Notes under the pieces: generated by a model
What the model was told of the DNA's origin: nothing
The model's database searches: none
Seen by the model: the letters and a program-made list of their open reading frames with translations, nothing else
Translations under genes and position numbers: made by a program
Assembly: GCA_002428965.1 (NCBI GenBank)
Contig: DIYI01000017.1
Location: 62,001 to 126,000 of the forward strand
Direction of reading: 5' to 3'
Length of the DNA: 64,000 nucleotides
Source of the DNA: Jejuia sp. UBA6058
Lineage (GTDB): Bacteria > Bacteroidota > Bacteroidia > Flavobacteriales > Flavobacteriaceae
Shown: positions 7,087-15,666 of the stretch, one piece after another
Numbering within the stretch: position 1 is the first letter of the stretch
Layout of the letters: each line of letters starts with the position of its first letter

Positions 7087-9435
7087 TTAGAATTTAACAG
7101 CTAAAGTTGTTCCTACGGTTAAGGGCTGACCTCTCCATGCTACATCATCAGGACTTCCAACAAACTCTCCTGGTGAAAATTCTTGATAGTATTGTTGGTC
7201 TGTTAAGTTTTTACCCCAAATATCCAATTTCCAATTTTTATAGGTGAAAGCAATACGTGCATTCAACAATGAATAAGCATCAGACGTATGCACATTCATA
7301 TTACTTTCATGCCAATAGGTTTTGCCCGTAGTGTCAAGATTTAAGAATCCATTAAATTTAAGGTTTTCAGAAATATCGAAAGCTGATTCTATGCCAATTC
7401 CCAAACTGCTTACTGGTACAAATGGTACTTTATTTCCATTATAAATGGTATTGTCAGTTGTATCACCATTAGCACCACCAGTCATACCACCATCAATAAT
7501 TTCTGCATCAGATAAGCCGAAATTAGCAAATACATCAAAGTACTTTGATAATCTGGCTCTTGATTCTAATTCAAAACCGAATACCTTGCTCTCGTCATAA
7601 TTGTAAACTCCTGCAATAAATGTATCTAAATCTAAAATGTATTGTTGTTGATTGTTTAATCTAGAGCTAAAAATAGAGCCGTTAAAAATTAAACGGTCAT
7701 TCCACGAGGTTGTTTTAAATCCGAATTCATAGTTATCTGATGTTTCATCATCAAAACTTCTATTGAATAAATCTGTAGCATCTGCATTAAAACCTCCGTT
7801 TCTATAACCTCGCCCATAGTTGGCATAAAACAACAAGTTCTTATTTGCTTGGTACGACAGTGATACTTTAGGTTGAAACTCATTATTATCTCTCTCAGAG
7901 TTTGTTACGAAAAGAAAATCATCTTGAGTAAATTTATCGATATCGTATCTAAAACCAGCTGATGCCGTTAATTTATCTGTTAGCTTATAATCGAAGAAAC
8001 CAAATAATGCAATGGTTTGTGTTTCGTTAATAAAGTCTGCCACATCATATTCTGGTGGATCAAAACTAAAATCTTCTCCATTTTGATACACATCTTTTTT
8101 GATATTTTGGTAAAATCCTCCCAAACTCCAATCGAACTTCGTATCGGTATTCGTATTATTAATTCTAATCTCTTGGTTGAAGGTTTTTGTGGTAATCTCT
8201 TCGCCCTGTGTAAATAACTCTAAATCCAGAAAATCTAAATCCCCAAACGTAGAACGTTCCACTCGGTTAAAAGACGTAATACTTTGAATTTTGAAGTTGT
8301 TTAGATTATAATCCAACTTTAAATTTCCGTAGTTATTTTTCATATCAGAATTTCCTAAAACATCGGAAACAATTACATTATTACCTTCTGTGGGGTTTGG
8401 ATCTAAAACGCCACCAGGAAATTCACCTTCAAAGCCAATAGGGTTTACAGAATAATACGTTGCACCGCCTTCTAAATTAAAGTATTGATAAGTTGCTGAT
8501 GCTGTTAGGTTACTAGATATGCGTGCTTTAATTTGCCCACGAATGTTAAAATCATCAGCAAAATCTACATTTTGGTTTAAAAACTCATTGGTAAGTACAC
8601 CATCAAAAGTTTTGTATTGCGTTGAAAAACGATAAAACACTTTGTCTTTCGCAATGGCACCAGAAGACACAAATTGCGCTTGTAACTGTCCGCCATTTCC
8701 TGCGCCGAAAAGCACACGATTACTCATTTTATTGGTGGGGTCTTTAGTGTAAATATTTACTGCACCACCAATAGCATTCTTTCCATATAGCGCCCCTTGA
8801 GGACCTTTAACCACTTCCACCAAAGCCAAATCGTATAATTCTTGACTCAGCAAACTTGGATCTGGAATGGTAACACCATCAATAACAAAGGCCAAAGGCG
8901 CATCTCCACCTCTTACCTGCGGAATACCACGAACCGTAATAAAATTTAAACCTACAGCCTGTGCAGAATTAAACTTTAAATTAGGGACTAACGTAGAAAA
9001 AGAGCTAACATCAGTAACACCAGAATTTTCAATACCATCTGCATTTAAGGCGGTAACAGATTCCGGAGTCACTTGAATGGACTCAGTACGTTTTCTCGAT
9101 TTACCTACAACGCCTGAAAATCCTTTAATAGTAACTGCATCAAGAGACTCGCCAGCTTCGACAAGCTCAATATCTAATTGGGTTTTACCACTCACATTAA
9201 TTTCTTGAGTTTCAAATCCGATATAAGAGATTTCTAAAATAGCAGATTCTGAGGCAACAGTTATGGTGAAGTTTCCGTTGAAATCGGAAATTACACCATT
9301 GGTTGTTCCTTTTTCTAAAATATTAGTTCCTGGTAAAGGTTCACCAGTTTCATCTAAAACATTACCATTAATTGTAGTTTGAGCAGTAGCAAATGCACTT
9401 AACAAAAGCAAAAGAAGGAAGGTTGATTTTTTCAT
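7087..9435 (-). CDS. TonB-dependent outer-membrane receptor
   Basis: A 782-residue receptor with signal peptide (1-18, ending FATAQ), a carboxypeptidase-regulatory-like domain (about 20-95, INGNVLDETGEPLPGTNI), a plug domain (about 110-230, with NLKFNSAQAVGLNFITVRGI and KGPQGALYGKNAIGGAVNIYTK) and a 22-strand-type barrel ending in TTLAVKF with terminal aromatic Phe. It takes up a ligand across the outer membrane with energy from TonB-ExbBD. No SusD-like lipoprotein follows, so this is not a polysaccharide utilisation pair. It heads the operon with the M29/NicX-like enzyme and the NCS1 permease. A TAGATTTG -7 box lies 33-40 bp upstream of the ATG. Confidence 0.95.
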   Translation of the reverse strand: MKKSTFLLLLLLSAFATAQTTINGNVLDETGEPLPGTNILEKGTTNGVISDFNGNFTITVASESAILEISYIGFETQEINVSGKTQLDIELVEAGESLDAVTIKGFSGVVGKSRKRTESIQVTPESVTALNADGIENSGVTDVSSFSTLVPNLKFNSAQAVGLNFITVRGIPQVRGGDAPLAFVIDGVTIPDPSLLSQELYDLALVEVVKGPQGALYGKNAIGGAVNIYTKDPTNKMSNRVLFGAGNGGQLQAQFVSSGAIAKDKVFYRFSTQYKTFDGVLTNEFLNQNVDFADDFNIRGQIKARISSNLTASATYQYFNLEGGATYYSVNPIGFEGEFPGGVLDPNPTEGNNVIVSDVLGNSDMKNNYGNLKLDYNLNNFKIQSITSFNRVERSTFGDLDFLDLELFTQGEEITTKTFNQEIRINNTNTDTKFDWSLGGFYQNIKKDVYQNGEDFSFDPPEYDVADFINETQTIALFGFFDYKLTDKLTASAGFRYDIDKFTQDDFLFVTNSERDNNEFQPKVSLSYQANKNLLFYANYGRGYRNGGFNADATDLFNRSFDDETSDNYEFGFKTTSWNDRLIFNGSIFSSRLNNQQQYILDLDTFIAGVYNYDESKVFGFELESRARLSKYFDVFANFGLSDAEIIDGGMTGGANGDTTDNTIYNGNKVPFVPVSSLGIGIESAFDISENLKFNGFLNLDTTGKTYWHESNMNVHTSDAYSLLNARIAFTYKNWKLDIWGKNLTDQQYYQEFSPGEFVGSPDDVAWRGQPLTVGTTLAVKF

Positions 9436-9467
9436 GACTTTAGTAGTTATTTATAATTTTCATCATT

Positions 9468-9475
9468 CAAATCTA
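9468..9475 (-). promoter_or_regulatory. -7 box TAGATTTG of the receptor operon
   Basis: On the minus strand the sequence TAGATTTG matches the Bacteroidota -7 consensus TAnnTTTG and lies 33-40 bp upstream of the receptor start codon. I cannot see a matching -33 TTTG at the expected 19-21 bp spacing, so the promoter may be weak or activated. Confidence 0.45.
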
Positions 9476-9552
9476 CCTTTATGGATATTAATTCCTATTC
9501 ATTCTGAATACTAAAAATATTTTTAATAATTTTAAATAATTTTTAGGAATTT

Positions 9553-10800
9553 ATGGAAACACACTCAGGGTCAGTTATTTTAACTTCAGAATATTTTAAA
9601 CTTTTACTTGAAAAGATTCATAGCGAATTTAAGAAAAGACATCAACTTTCAGATTTACCTAAAGCTTTTCAGTTGTATGGTTACGGTGTTTTTGATGAAA
9701 CTAGACCTAGCTTGAAGCAGGATTTGGAGGAAATAGGTACTGATTTCATTAATGGAAAATACCTCTACGATAAATCTAGAGAACTTGAAAAAGGAAAGTC
9801 ACTCATTAAACTCAACCAATATTACAAAACTTTAGCGCTGTTGTATTTGGGTTATAAAAATGTAAAAGATTTTATTGAAGACCATAAATTATCCGATAGC
9901 GAACACGAAAAACAGCTCGACTTAATTTTTAAGAATAATGATGAAATCACCTATTATTACATCAACTATTATTTTGGCGAAGACAATACTATTTTAAAGG
10001 GGCAAACCATTATTTCTAATAACTGGAAGAAGATTCAGCATATTTTTATGTATCCTTTAGAAGATGGCACACTTAAAGAACATTACAGCCACGGTAGTAT
10101 TAAACGACAAGGTGATACTATAACTATAAAAACAAATACGCTCTCTGGAGACAGATATATTGATGGTGCTAGCGAAATTTATTATGTGGGCCATAAAGCA
10201 CCTTCTAACATTAATTACCTTATAGGCACCTATTGCACTTTTGATATTTATACCAATACAGTAGCGGGACGTTCTATTTTAGAAAAGTGCGAATCTCAAG
10301 AAGAAATGGAAGCGAAATCTAAATCGGCCACTATCCCACCCTATATTGCTATGGAAATACGCAACAAGCGCATCGTTAATAAAAGTATTGTACCCAAACA
10401 TGCTTTAGAACTGTCTAGTAACAGTCCTTATGCTTCCTTGTACGGCAAACTTCCGGGAACATACGAACTCACTTTTACTTTTGATGATGGTTTTGTAGAA
10501 ACTTTAAACTTTAAAATACAGCCTTCAAATTATGAGATTATTACCCTTACGGAAAACGTTTATATTGAAAAAGACCGTATAGAATTATTAAACAAGGGTT
10601 CTGTAATTAATTTTAGATTTAATTTTTCAGGAATTATCGCCTTAGAGCGTGTAAACATCTATTTTAAAAGCTATTATCTAAAAACCAATAGTAATACCCA
10701 AAAAGGGGTTTTTAGTGGTATTGATAATGAGAATAGGTTGGTAAGTGGTGAAGTAAGAGTGAATTATGAAGAATCTACAAATAAACCTATTCTTAAATAA
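9553..10800 (+). CDS. unknown 415-residue protein
   Basis: A 415-residue soluble protein, divergent from the receptor operon (117 bp between starts). I do not recognise a family. Visible features: an N-terminal helical region (about 10-110, with KKRHQLSDLPKAFQLYG and LALLYLGYKNVKDF), then a beta-rich part from about 135 on (WKKIQHIFMYPLEDGTLKEHY, GSIKRQGDTITIKT, NINYLIGTYCTFDIYTNTVAG). It lacks a signal peptide. The layout (helical lead, then a ligand-sensor-like beta domain) could suit a cytosolic signalling protein, but no DNA-binding motif is clear. Its last 8 bp overlap the convergent transglycosylase gene. A role with the divergent receptor operon is possible and unproven. Confidence 0.7.
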   Translation: METHSGSVILTSEYFKLLLEKIHSEFKKRHQLSDLPKAFQLYGYGVFDETRPSLKQDLEEIGTDFINGKYLYDKSRELEKGKSLIKLNQYYKTLALLYLGYKNVKDFIEDHKLSDSEHEKQLDLIFKNNDEITYYYINYYFGEDNTILKGQTIISNNWKKIQHIFMYPLEDGTLKEHYSHGSIKRQGDTITIKTNTLSGDRYIDGASEIYYVGHKAPSNINYLIGTYCTFDIYTNTVAGRSILEKCESQEEMEAKSKSATIPPYIAMEIRNKRIVNKSIVPKHALELSSNSPYASLYGKLPGTYELTFTFDDGFVETLNFKIQPSNYEIITLTENVYIEKDRIELLNKGSVINFRFNFSGIIALERVNIYFKSYYLKTNSNTQKGVFSGIDNENRLVSGEVRVNYEESTNKPILK

Positions 10801-12241
10801 ACTCCTTATAATGCTCAAAGCGTTCAAAAATTTGGTTAACATAGTTTACTGGTTCAGTCCCGCGTACATAACCATATTTTATAAAGGATTGTTTGTAATT
10901 ACCAGGAAGTTTTAAGGCTAATAGCATTTCTTCTACATTGCCTTCCCAAATATTTGGATTTAACCCTTTGGTTTCTGCTAAACGTTGTGCGTCTAGCACA
11001 TGCCCTAAACCACAGTTGTATGAGGCCAAAGTGAATTTTATTTTAGTGATTTCATCAGGAACACTTTCAAACGCTTTATAGTTTTGCATTAAATATTTGG
11101 TACCTGCTTTTATACTTTGTTCTGGATCTTTAATATCTGTAACGCCTAAGCTTTCTGCCGTAGCAGGCATTAACTGCATTAAGCCTTTGGCACCTGCCCA
11201 AGAACTAGCTTTAGGGTCGAACTTAGATTCTTGATATACTTGCGATGCCAGCAGTCGCCAATCCCAATTAATCGTTTTAGCATATTTCTTTATGATGGCA
11301 TCGTAAGTGCTTATTTGATTATTCTTTAAACTGTAATACTCACTTTTAACACGTCGTTGAAAAGACCGTTTGTTCTTAAAGTACTTGTTGTAAATCACAG
11401 CAAACTTTGTGGTTTTACGGTTTTTAAGAATCCATTCGTTAACCGCATTCCTAAAATTCTTAGATTTTTTACGTGTTACCCATGCAATGCGTTGCGATAA
11501 AGATATAGGCACGCTTACATCTAAAATAGGCAAGTTAGAAGCATTTATTCTGGCAAGGTTTTCATCTGCTACCGTGTATTTTACTTTTCCTTCAGCCACC
11601 ATGTCCATAATTTCACCGGTGCTTAATTTACTATCCAACGTATCAATAACTATTTCACCTCCAATTTCATTAGATAGACTCATTAAACGCTCATAATACG
11701 CAGAGTTCCTGCGAATAGATATGGTGTCTCCAATCAATTCAATAGGATTGTGAATTAGTGCTCTATCTAAACTTTTCCAAGATAGTTTTCTAAAATTATC
11801 AGGTTTCTTCTGTACCAATACCTGTTTTGTAAGGTAAAGGTATTCGGTAAAATCTACTTCCCATTGACGTTGTTGGGTAATAGTCATGCCATGTGCAATT
11901 AAATCAACGTCTCCTCTATTCAGTACTTCAAATTCTGAATCTAAATTGTTAGACACCACAATATCTAGCACTAGATTCAAATCTTTTGCTAATAGCTGTA
12001 ACATTTCGTACTCGAAACCCATGGCTTGCCCTTTGTACAAAAAGTAACTTGTGCTACTATACACTACAAGAGCTTTCAATACGCCATCTTTTTTAATGGC
12101 TTCTAAATCTCGATTGACTGAATTGGCCACAATAGGGTTATCCGCTTCATTATTGAAGCTTTCAGAAGATGTATCTCGATTTTTACACGACATCAATGTG
12201 CATAACAGAAGAAATGTAGCAATTAGTTGGTTGGGTTTCAT
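10793..12241 (-). CDS. MltF-like membrane-bound lytic transglycosylase
   Basis: A 482-residue lipoprotein (lipobox TLMSC, Cys19) combining a family-3 periplasmic solute-binding domain (about 45-290, LKALVVYSSTSYFLYKGQAMGFEYEM) and a C-terminal SLT transglycosylase domain (about 315-460). The catalytic glutamate is E338 in YQESKFDPKASSWAGAKGLMQLMPAT-type context. This is the MltF architecture: cleavage of the glycan strand of peptidoglycan with 1,6-anhydro product formation, in the periplasm, with the binding domain as regulatory module. It is a single-gene unit convergent with the gene ending at 10800. Length and domain order match the family. Confidence 0.92.
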   Translation of the reverse strand: MKPNQLIATFLLLCTLMSCKNRDTSSESFNNEADNPIVANSVNRDLEAIKKDGVLKALVVYSSTSYFLYKGQAMGFEYEMLQLLAKDLNLVLDIVVSNNLDSEFEVLNRGDVDLIAHGMTITQQRQWEVDFTEYLYLTKQVLVQKKPDNFRKLSWKSLDRALIHNPIELIGDTISIRRNSAYYERLMSLSNEIGGEIVIDTLDSKLSTGEIMDMVAEGKVKYTVADENLARINASNLPILDVSVPISLSQRIAWVTRKKSKNFRNAVNEWILKNRKTTKFAVIYNKYFKNKRSFQRRVKSEYYSLKNNQISTYDAIIKKYAKTINWDWRLLASQVYQESKFDPKASSWAGAKGLMQLMPATAESLGVTDIKDPEQSIKAGTKYLMQNYKAFESVPDEITKIKFTLASYNCGLGHVLDAQRLAETKGLNPNIWEGNVEEMLLALKLPGNYKQSFIKYGYVRGTEPVNYVNQIFERFEHYKEFI

Positions 12242-12406
12242 TACTTCTAAATATAGTAAGATTTTACAAAACGAGTTAATGATCTTAATATCAATACTTT
12301 GAGTACAAGCTCCTGAAGATTACCTAAAGTTTATAAAATCATTAAACTTTGTAGACCAGCAGCATTAGGACTTAGAAATTGTTGAACTTTGCAAAAAAAA
12401 GTAGAT

Positions 12407-12955
12407 ATGACAATTTTTGTGGATATGGACGATGTGTTGGCCGATACTTATGGCAAGCACATTGAATGGTATAACCGTGATTTTAATCAAACTTTAAAAC
12501 GAGAAGATATAATTTCTGGAGAGGTGCATCAAAATGTGCCAATAGAACACCAAGCGAGTGTTCGCGGACATGCTTGGACTCCTGGTTTCTTTTTAGAATT
12601 GGATCCCATTCCAGGAAGTATTGAAGTAATGGAAGAATTATGCCGTAAACATGAGGTTTACATCGCTACAGCTGCTACGCAATTCCCAAATTCCTTGAGT
12701 GAAAAAAGCGAATGGTTATCTATGTATTTCCCCTTTATTTCGTGGCAGCATCAAATTATGTGTGGTCATAAATTTATTTTGAATGGTGATTTACTGATTG
12801 ATGATCGTGCTTTCAACTTAGAGCATTTTGAAGGCGACACATTATTGTTTTCCAATCCTCACAACAGGCATGAGACCAACTATAAACGTGTGGATAGTTG
12901 GGAAGACATTGGATCTTTATTGCTAAAACCTGAGTATAGTTTATCGAAAGTTTAA
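12407..12955 (+). CDS. 5'(3')-deoxyribonucleotidase (HAD family)
   Basis: A 182-residue HAD-fold phosphatase of the NT5C type, which dephosphorylates deoxynucleoside monophosphates in the cytosol. The nucleophile motif FVDMDDVLADTY (D6, D8) sits at the N-terminus, the threonine motif is in YIATAATQFPNSLSEKSEWL, and the third motif is LLIDDRAFNLEHF. I place the start at ATG 12407; the frame is open to a TTG at 12389, but that triplet is part of GAACTTTG, which looks like a -7 box. A strong bidirectional terminator follows. Monocistronic. Confidence 0.88.
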   Translation: MTIFVDMDDVLADTYGKHIEWYNRDFNQTLKREDIISGEVHQNVPIEHQASVRGHAWTPGFFLELDPIPGSIEVMEELCRKHEVYIATAATQFPNSLSEKSEWLSMYFPFISWQHQIMCGHKFILNGDLLIDDRAFNLEHFEGDTLLFSNPHNRHETNYKRVDSWEDIGSLLLKPEYSLSKV

Positions 12956-13003
12956 TTTTGAGGTGAAAGGGTAACTTCTAGTTAGATAATGAGTTAAAAA
13001 AAA

Positions 13004-13028
13004 CCTCTTAAATTACTTATTTAAGAGG
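13004..13028. terminator. bidirectional intrinsic terminator
   Basis: CCTCTTAAA (13004-13012) and TTTAAGAGG (13020-13028) form a perfect 9-bp stem with a 7-nt loop, flanked by an A-run on the left and a T-rich stretch on the right. It separates the convergent deoxyribonucleotidase and SDR genes and serves both. Confidence 0.85.
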
Positions 13029-13065
13029 CTATAATTTTCTGTTTTTAATAGATATAATGACTTTA

Positions 13066-13863
13066 CTAAGCTATAATTTCATCCGTTATACTAAGCAAAT
13101 CCTGAATTTTGGATGCGTTGTACGCATCTGGATGGGCATTTCCAAAAACACCTCTGTCATTATCAAAATATTTACCCGAAGCATCTGCATATTCACTGGT
13201 GATCGCTAAATCATATAAAATATCACTTCCTTTTTCCGCAGGAGACCAATGTTGACCGTAAGCCTCATTGGCCATACGTGTATTTAGTAGCGATCCTGGA
13301 TTGACTGCTACTACAGAGACATCAGACTGGGCTTTTGCCAAATGAAAGCTCCACATCGTCAGTGCCAATTTACTTTGTGCGTAAGCCTCACTAACAGGCA
13401 CTGAAACCTTGCCAATTAAAGCACCTTTTTTAACTGCAGATTGCGCTGCTGAACTTAAATTGACTATTCTTGCATTTGATCCCTTTTTCAATGACGGTAA
13501 TAATTTGTTCGTTAAAATATAAGGCGCCAAATAGTTGACAGCAAACCTTATATCCAAATGATCTTTTGTTGTATTAACCGGACTTTTAAAAATACCCGCA
13601 TTATTAATTAAGATATCAATCTTTGGTAAAGCTTCAGCTATTTCATCTCCCATTTTAGCTACAGCTTTTAGATCTGAAAAGTCTGCAACAAACCCATAAA
13701 CATTTGGGTTGTCAGAGTCATTTTTTATTTCAGAAAGTACTTTTGCTAGTTTCTCTGAATTTCTTCCATGTATATATACATTATGTCCTTCCTTCGCTAG
13801 TTTTAAAGCAACTAGCTTTCCTATACCATCAGTACTTCCAGTTATTACAATTGTTTTACTCAT
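13066..13863 (-). CDS. short-chain dehydrogenase/reductase
   Basis: A 265-residue classical SDR. Cofactor motif TGSTDGIG (9-16), NNAG (87-90), N110, catalytic S137/S138 (NLSSAA), Y161 and K165 (YAQSK), and PGS after strand 6 are all present, so it should be an active NAD(P)-dependent oxidoreductase. The 'SDGxG... YFDNDRG' end resembles the retinol-dehydrogenase/WW-oxidoreductase-like group; substrate unknown. It lies 61 bp downstream of the quinone-oxidoreductase gene on the same strand and is probably co-transcribed under HxlR control, which suggests a role in carbonyl or quinone detoxification. Confidence 0.9.
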   Translation of the reverse strand: MSKTIVITGSTDGIGKLVALKLAKEGHNVYIHGRNSEKLAKVLSEIKNDSDNPNVYGFVADFSDLKAVAKMGDEIAEALPKIDILINNAGIFKSPVNTTKDHLDIRFAVNYLAPYILTNKLLPSLKKGSNARIVNLSSAAQSAVKKGALIGKVSVPVSEAYAQSKLALTMWSFHLAKAQSDVSVVAVNPGSLLNTRMANEAYGQHWSPAEKGSDILYDLAITSEYADASGKYFDNDRGVFGNAHPDAYNASKIQDLLSITDEIIA

Positions 13864-13924
13864 TTTATAGTTTCTTTAATTTCAGTCCTGTAAAAATAAA
13901 ATAGCTATATACTATTTTTAATCT

Positions 13925-14911
13925 TTAGTTTTCAACTACAACTTTTCCCATTGCTTGACCACTTTCTAAACGCGCATGTGCTTTACCTATGTCTTCTAAA
14001 GAGAATTCTTGAGAATCCAGAATTGGTTTTAACTTACCTGCTTCAACAATTTCCGCAATACTCTTAAGAATTTCGCCATGATCTTCCCTTTTGTAATTAT
14101 GTAACATGGGTATTAACATAAATACAACATGAAGGGATAAACCTTTAAAATGTGCTAATGTTAAATCTAATTCTATCATTGAAACAGTCGTAGCCACATG
14201 TCCATTTAGTTTTGCCGCATTAAAAGAATTGATAAGGTTTCCACCTCCTACTGAATCATATACGACATCAAAACCAGCACCAGCTGTGTACGCTTCAACA
14301 TAGTTCTCAACTGTTTCTGTTTTATAATTAATTGGTGTCGCCCCAAGTTTTTTTATTAATTCTAGCTGAGCTTCTCCACCACCTGTTGAATACACCTCTG
14401 CACCAAAGTGTTTTGCCAGTTGTAATGCTACATGACCAACACCGCCAGAACCGCCATGGACTAAAACTTTCTGATTTGCACCAACACCGGCGCGTACTAA
14501 ACCTTCGTAAGCTGTAATACCAACTAGTGGTATTGCGGCCGCTTCTTTCATTGATAGATTTTTGGGCTTGAGAGCAATCAGTTTACTATCAGCAGTAATA
14601 TAGTCCGCCAATGTACCTTGTAAATCTGCTAAACCACCTACACATCCATAAACCTCGTCACCAACTTTAAAATTCTTTACATCATCAGCGATAGCTTCAA
14701 TAGTACCAGCAAAATCCATCCCTAAAATAGCTGGGGCATCAGGCGATAGTGGTAGGTCTTTGCCCATTTTTCTAATCATAGTATCTACAGTGTTTACACT
14801 AGAAGCAGCTATTTTTATAAGTACTTCGCCATCATTAATTTTAGGATTTTCAACTTCTTGAGATTCAAATACAGCATCTTCACCGTATTTATTAATAATC
14901 ATTGCTTTCAT
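13925..14911 (-). CDS. zinc-type alcohol dehydrogenase-like / quinone oxidoreductase
   Basis: A 328-residue medium-chain dehydrogenase of the quinone-oxidoreductase branch: N-terminal GroES-like domain (about 1-125), Rossmann domain with GGSGGVGHVALQLAKHFGAEV (about 153-175) and a final KVVVEN strand. Structural-zinc cysteines are missing, as expected for NADPH:quinone reductases (QOR). It should reduce quinones or reactive carbonyls in the cytosol using NADPH. The divergent HxlR-type regulator at 15142 and a palindrome 32-48 bp upstream of the start strongly suggest induction by electrophiles. First gene of a two-gene unit with the SDR. Confidence 0.9.
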   Translation of the reverse strand: MKAMIINKYGEDAVFESQEVENPKINDGEVLIKIAASSVNTVDTMIRKMGKDLPLSPDAPAILGMDFAGTIEAIADDVKNFKVGDEVYGCVGGLADLQGTLADYITADSKLIALKPKNLSMKEAAAIPLVGITAYEGLVRAGVGANQKVLVHGGSGGVGHVALQLAKHFGAEVYSTGGGEAQLELIKKLGATPINYKTETVENYVEAYTAGAGFDVVYDSVGGGNLINSFNAAKLNGHVATTVSMIELDLTLAHFKGLSLHVVFMLIPMLHNYKREDHGEILKSIAEIVEAGKLKPILDSQEFSLEDIGKAHARLESGQAMGKVVVEN

Positions 14912-14942
14912 AATATTGTATTTCTGTTCTTTTATTAATTAA

Positions 14943-14959
14943 ACTATCATTTTGATAGT
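14943..14959. promoter_or_regulatory. HxlR operator 1
   Basis: ACTATCA-TTT-TGATAGT is a perfect 7-3-7 palindrome, 32 bp before the quinone-oxidoreductase start, followed by GAC. It shares spacing and arms with the palindrome at 15068, so the two are likely binding sites of the divergently encoded HxlR regulator. Confidence 0.7.
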
Positions 14960-15067
14960 GACAAAATTATATATAGTATAACTAACATGCAATAACGGTC
15001 AAAATTGATAGTTGGTTGTTGTAATTTTAAATTATTGTATATCAGCATTTTATTAATATAAAATTAT

Positions 15068-15084
15068 ACTATAATTTTTATAGT
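15068..15084. promoter_or_regulatory. HxlR operator 2
   Basis: ACTATAA-TTT-TTATAGT, again a perfect 7-3-7 palindrome followed by GAC, 57 bp before the regulator's own start. The consensus of both sites is ACTATMA-TTT-TKATAGT. A lone half site TGATAGT is visible at about 15007-15013. This position suggests autoregulation. Confidence 0.7.
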
Positions 15085-15141
15085 GACTACAATAAATATA
15101 GTTTTATTACATTTGTTGCATATTATGTTTTAAGTATAACA

Positions 15142-15507
15142 ATGGAACATAAAAAAAGACTAATAAAATATAACGATAAGATGTTTTCTTGTGCTACCAG
15201 TATAGCTATGGAGCTTATTGGGGGTAAATGGAAAAGTGTTATTTTAATTTATCTTACAGATGCGCCCAAACGTTATAATGAGTTGCGAAAATTGATCTCT
15301 ACTATTACAGAGCGTACTTTAAGTTTGCAACTAAAACAACTTGAAAAAGATGGTTTAATTACACGAAAGGTTTATACCAAAAAACCACCATTAAAAGTAG
15401 AATATGCCTTGACAGATTTTGGAAAAAGCCTTACACCAGTATTACAGGCTATTGCAGAATGGGGAATGACGGTTGCCGAGGATAAAGGCGAGGTTATTGA
15501 AGGGTAA
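15142..15507 (+). CDS. HxlR-family transcriptional regulator with sensor-type Cys17
   Basis: A 121-residue HxlR/DUF24 winged-helix regulator: FSCATSIAMELIGGKWKSVILIYLTD, then the recognition region YNELRKLISTITERTLSLQLKQLEKDGLI and a wing with TKKPPLKVEYALT. The single cysteine near the N-terminus is C17, in the place of the redox or electrophile-sensing cysteine known from YodB, HypR and QorR. It is divergent from a quinone oxidoreductase/SDR pair, the classical context for QorR-like control. Two matching palindromes lie between them. It most likely represses both directions until Cys17 is modified; that last point is inference. Confidence 0.92.
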   Translation: MEHKKRLIKYNDKMFSCATSIAMELIGGKWKSVILIYLTDAPKRYNELRKLISTITERTLSLQLKQLEKDGLITRKVYTKKPPLKVEYALTDFGKSLTPVLQAIAEWGMTVAEDKGEVIEG

Positions 15508-15597
15508 TATTGATTTTTTAAAAGTACTTCTTAGATTTTATAAATTCTTGAACTTTTTAGCATGATTAATAAGCTTTTGTTAATTCTAAACAACAAC

Positions 15598-15630
15598 TTT
15601 GATAATTTATCGTTGTAATGCGTAAATTTG
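15598..15630 (+). promoter_or_regulatory. promoter of the M23 peptidase gene
   Basis: TTTG at 15598-15601 and TAAATTTG at 15623-15630, 21 bp apart, fit the Bacteroidota sigma-A consensus TTTG-N19-21-TAnnTTTG. The -7 box ends 36 bp before the ATG at 15667. Confidence 0.65.
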
Positions 15631-15666
15631 GTTTCGTCCAACTAAAAGTATTACGTTTTAACCCTC

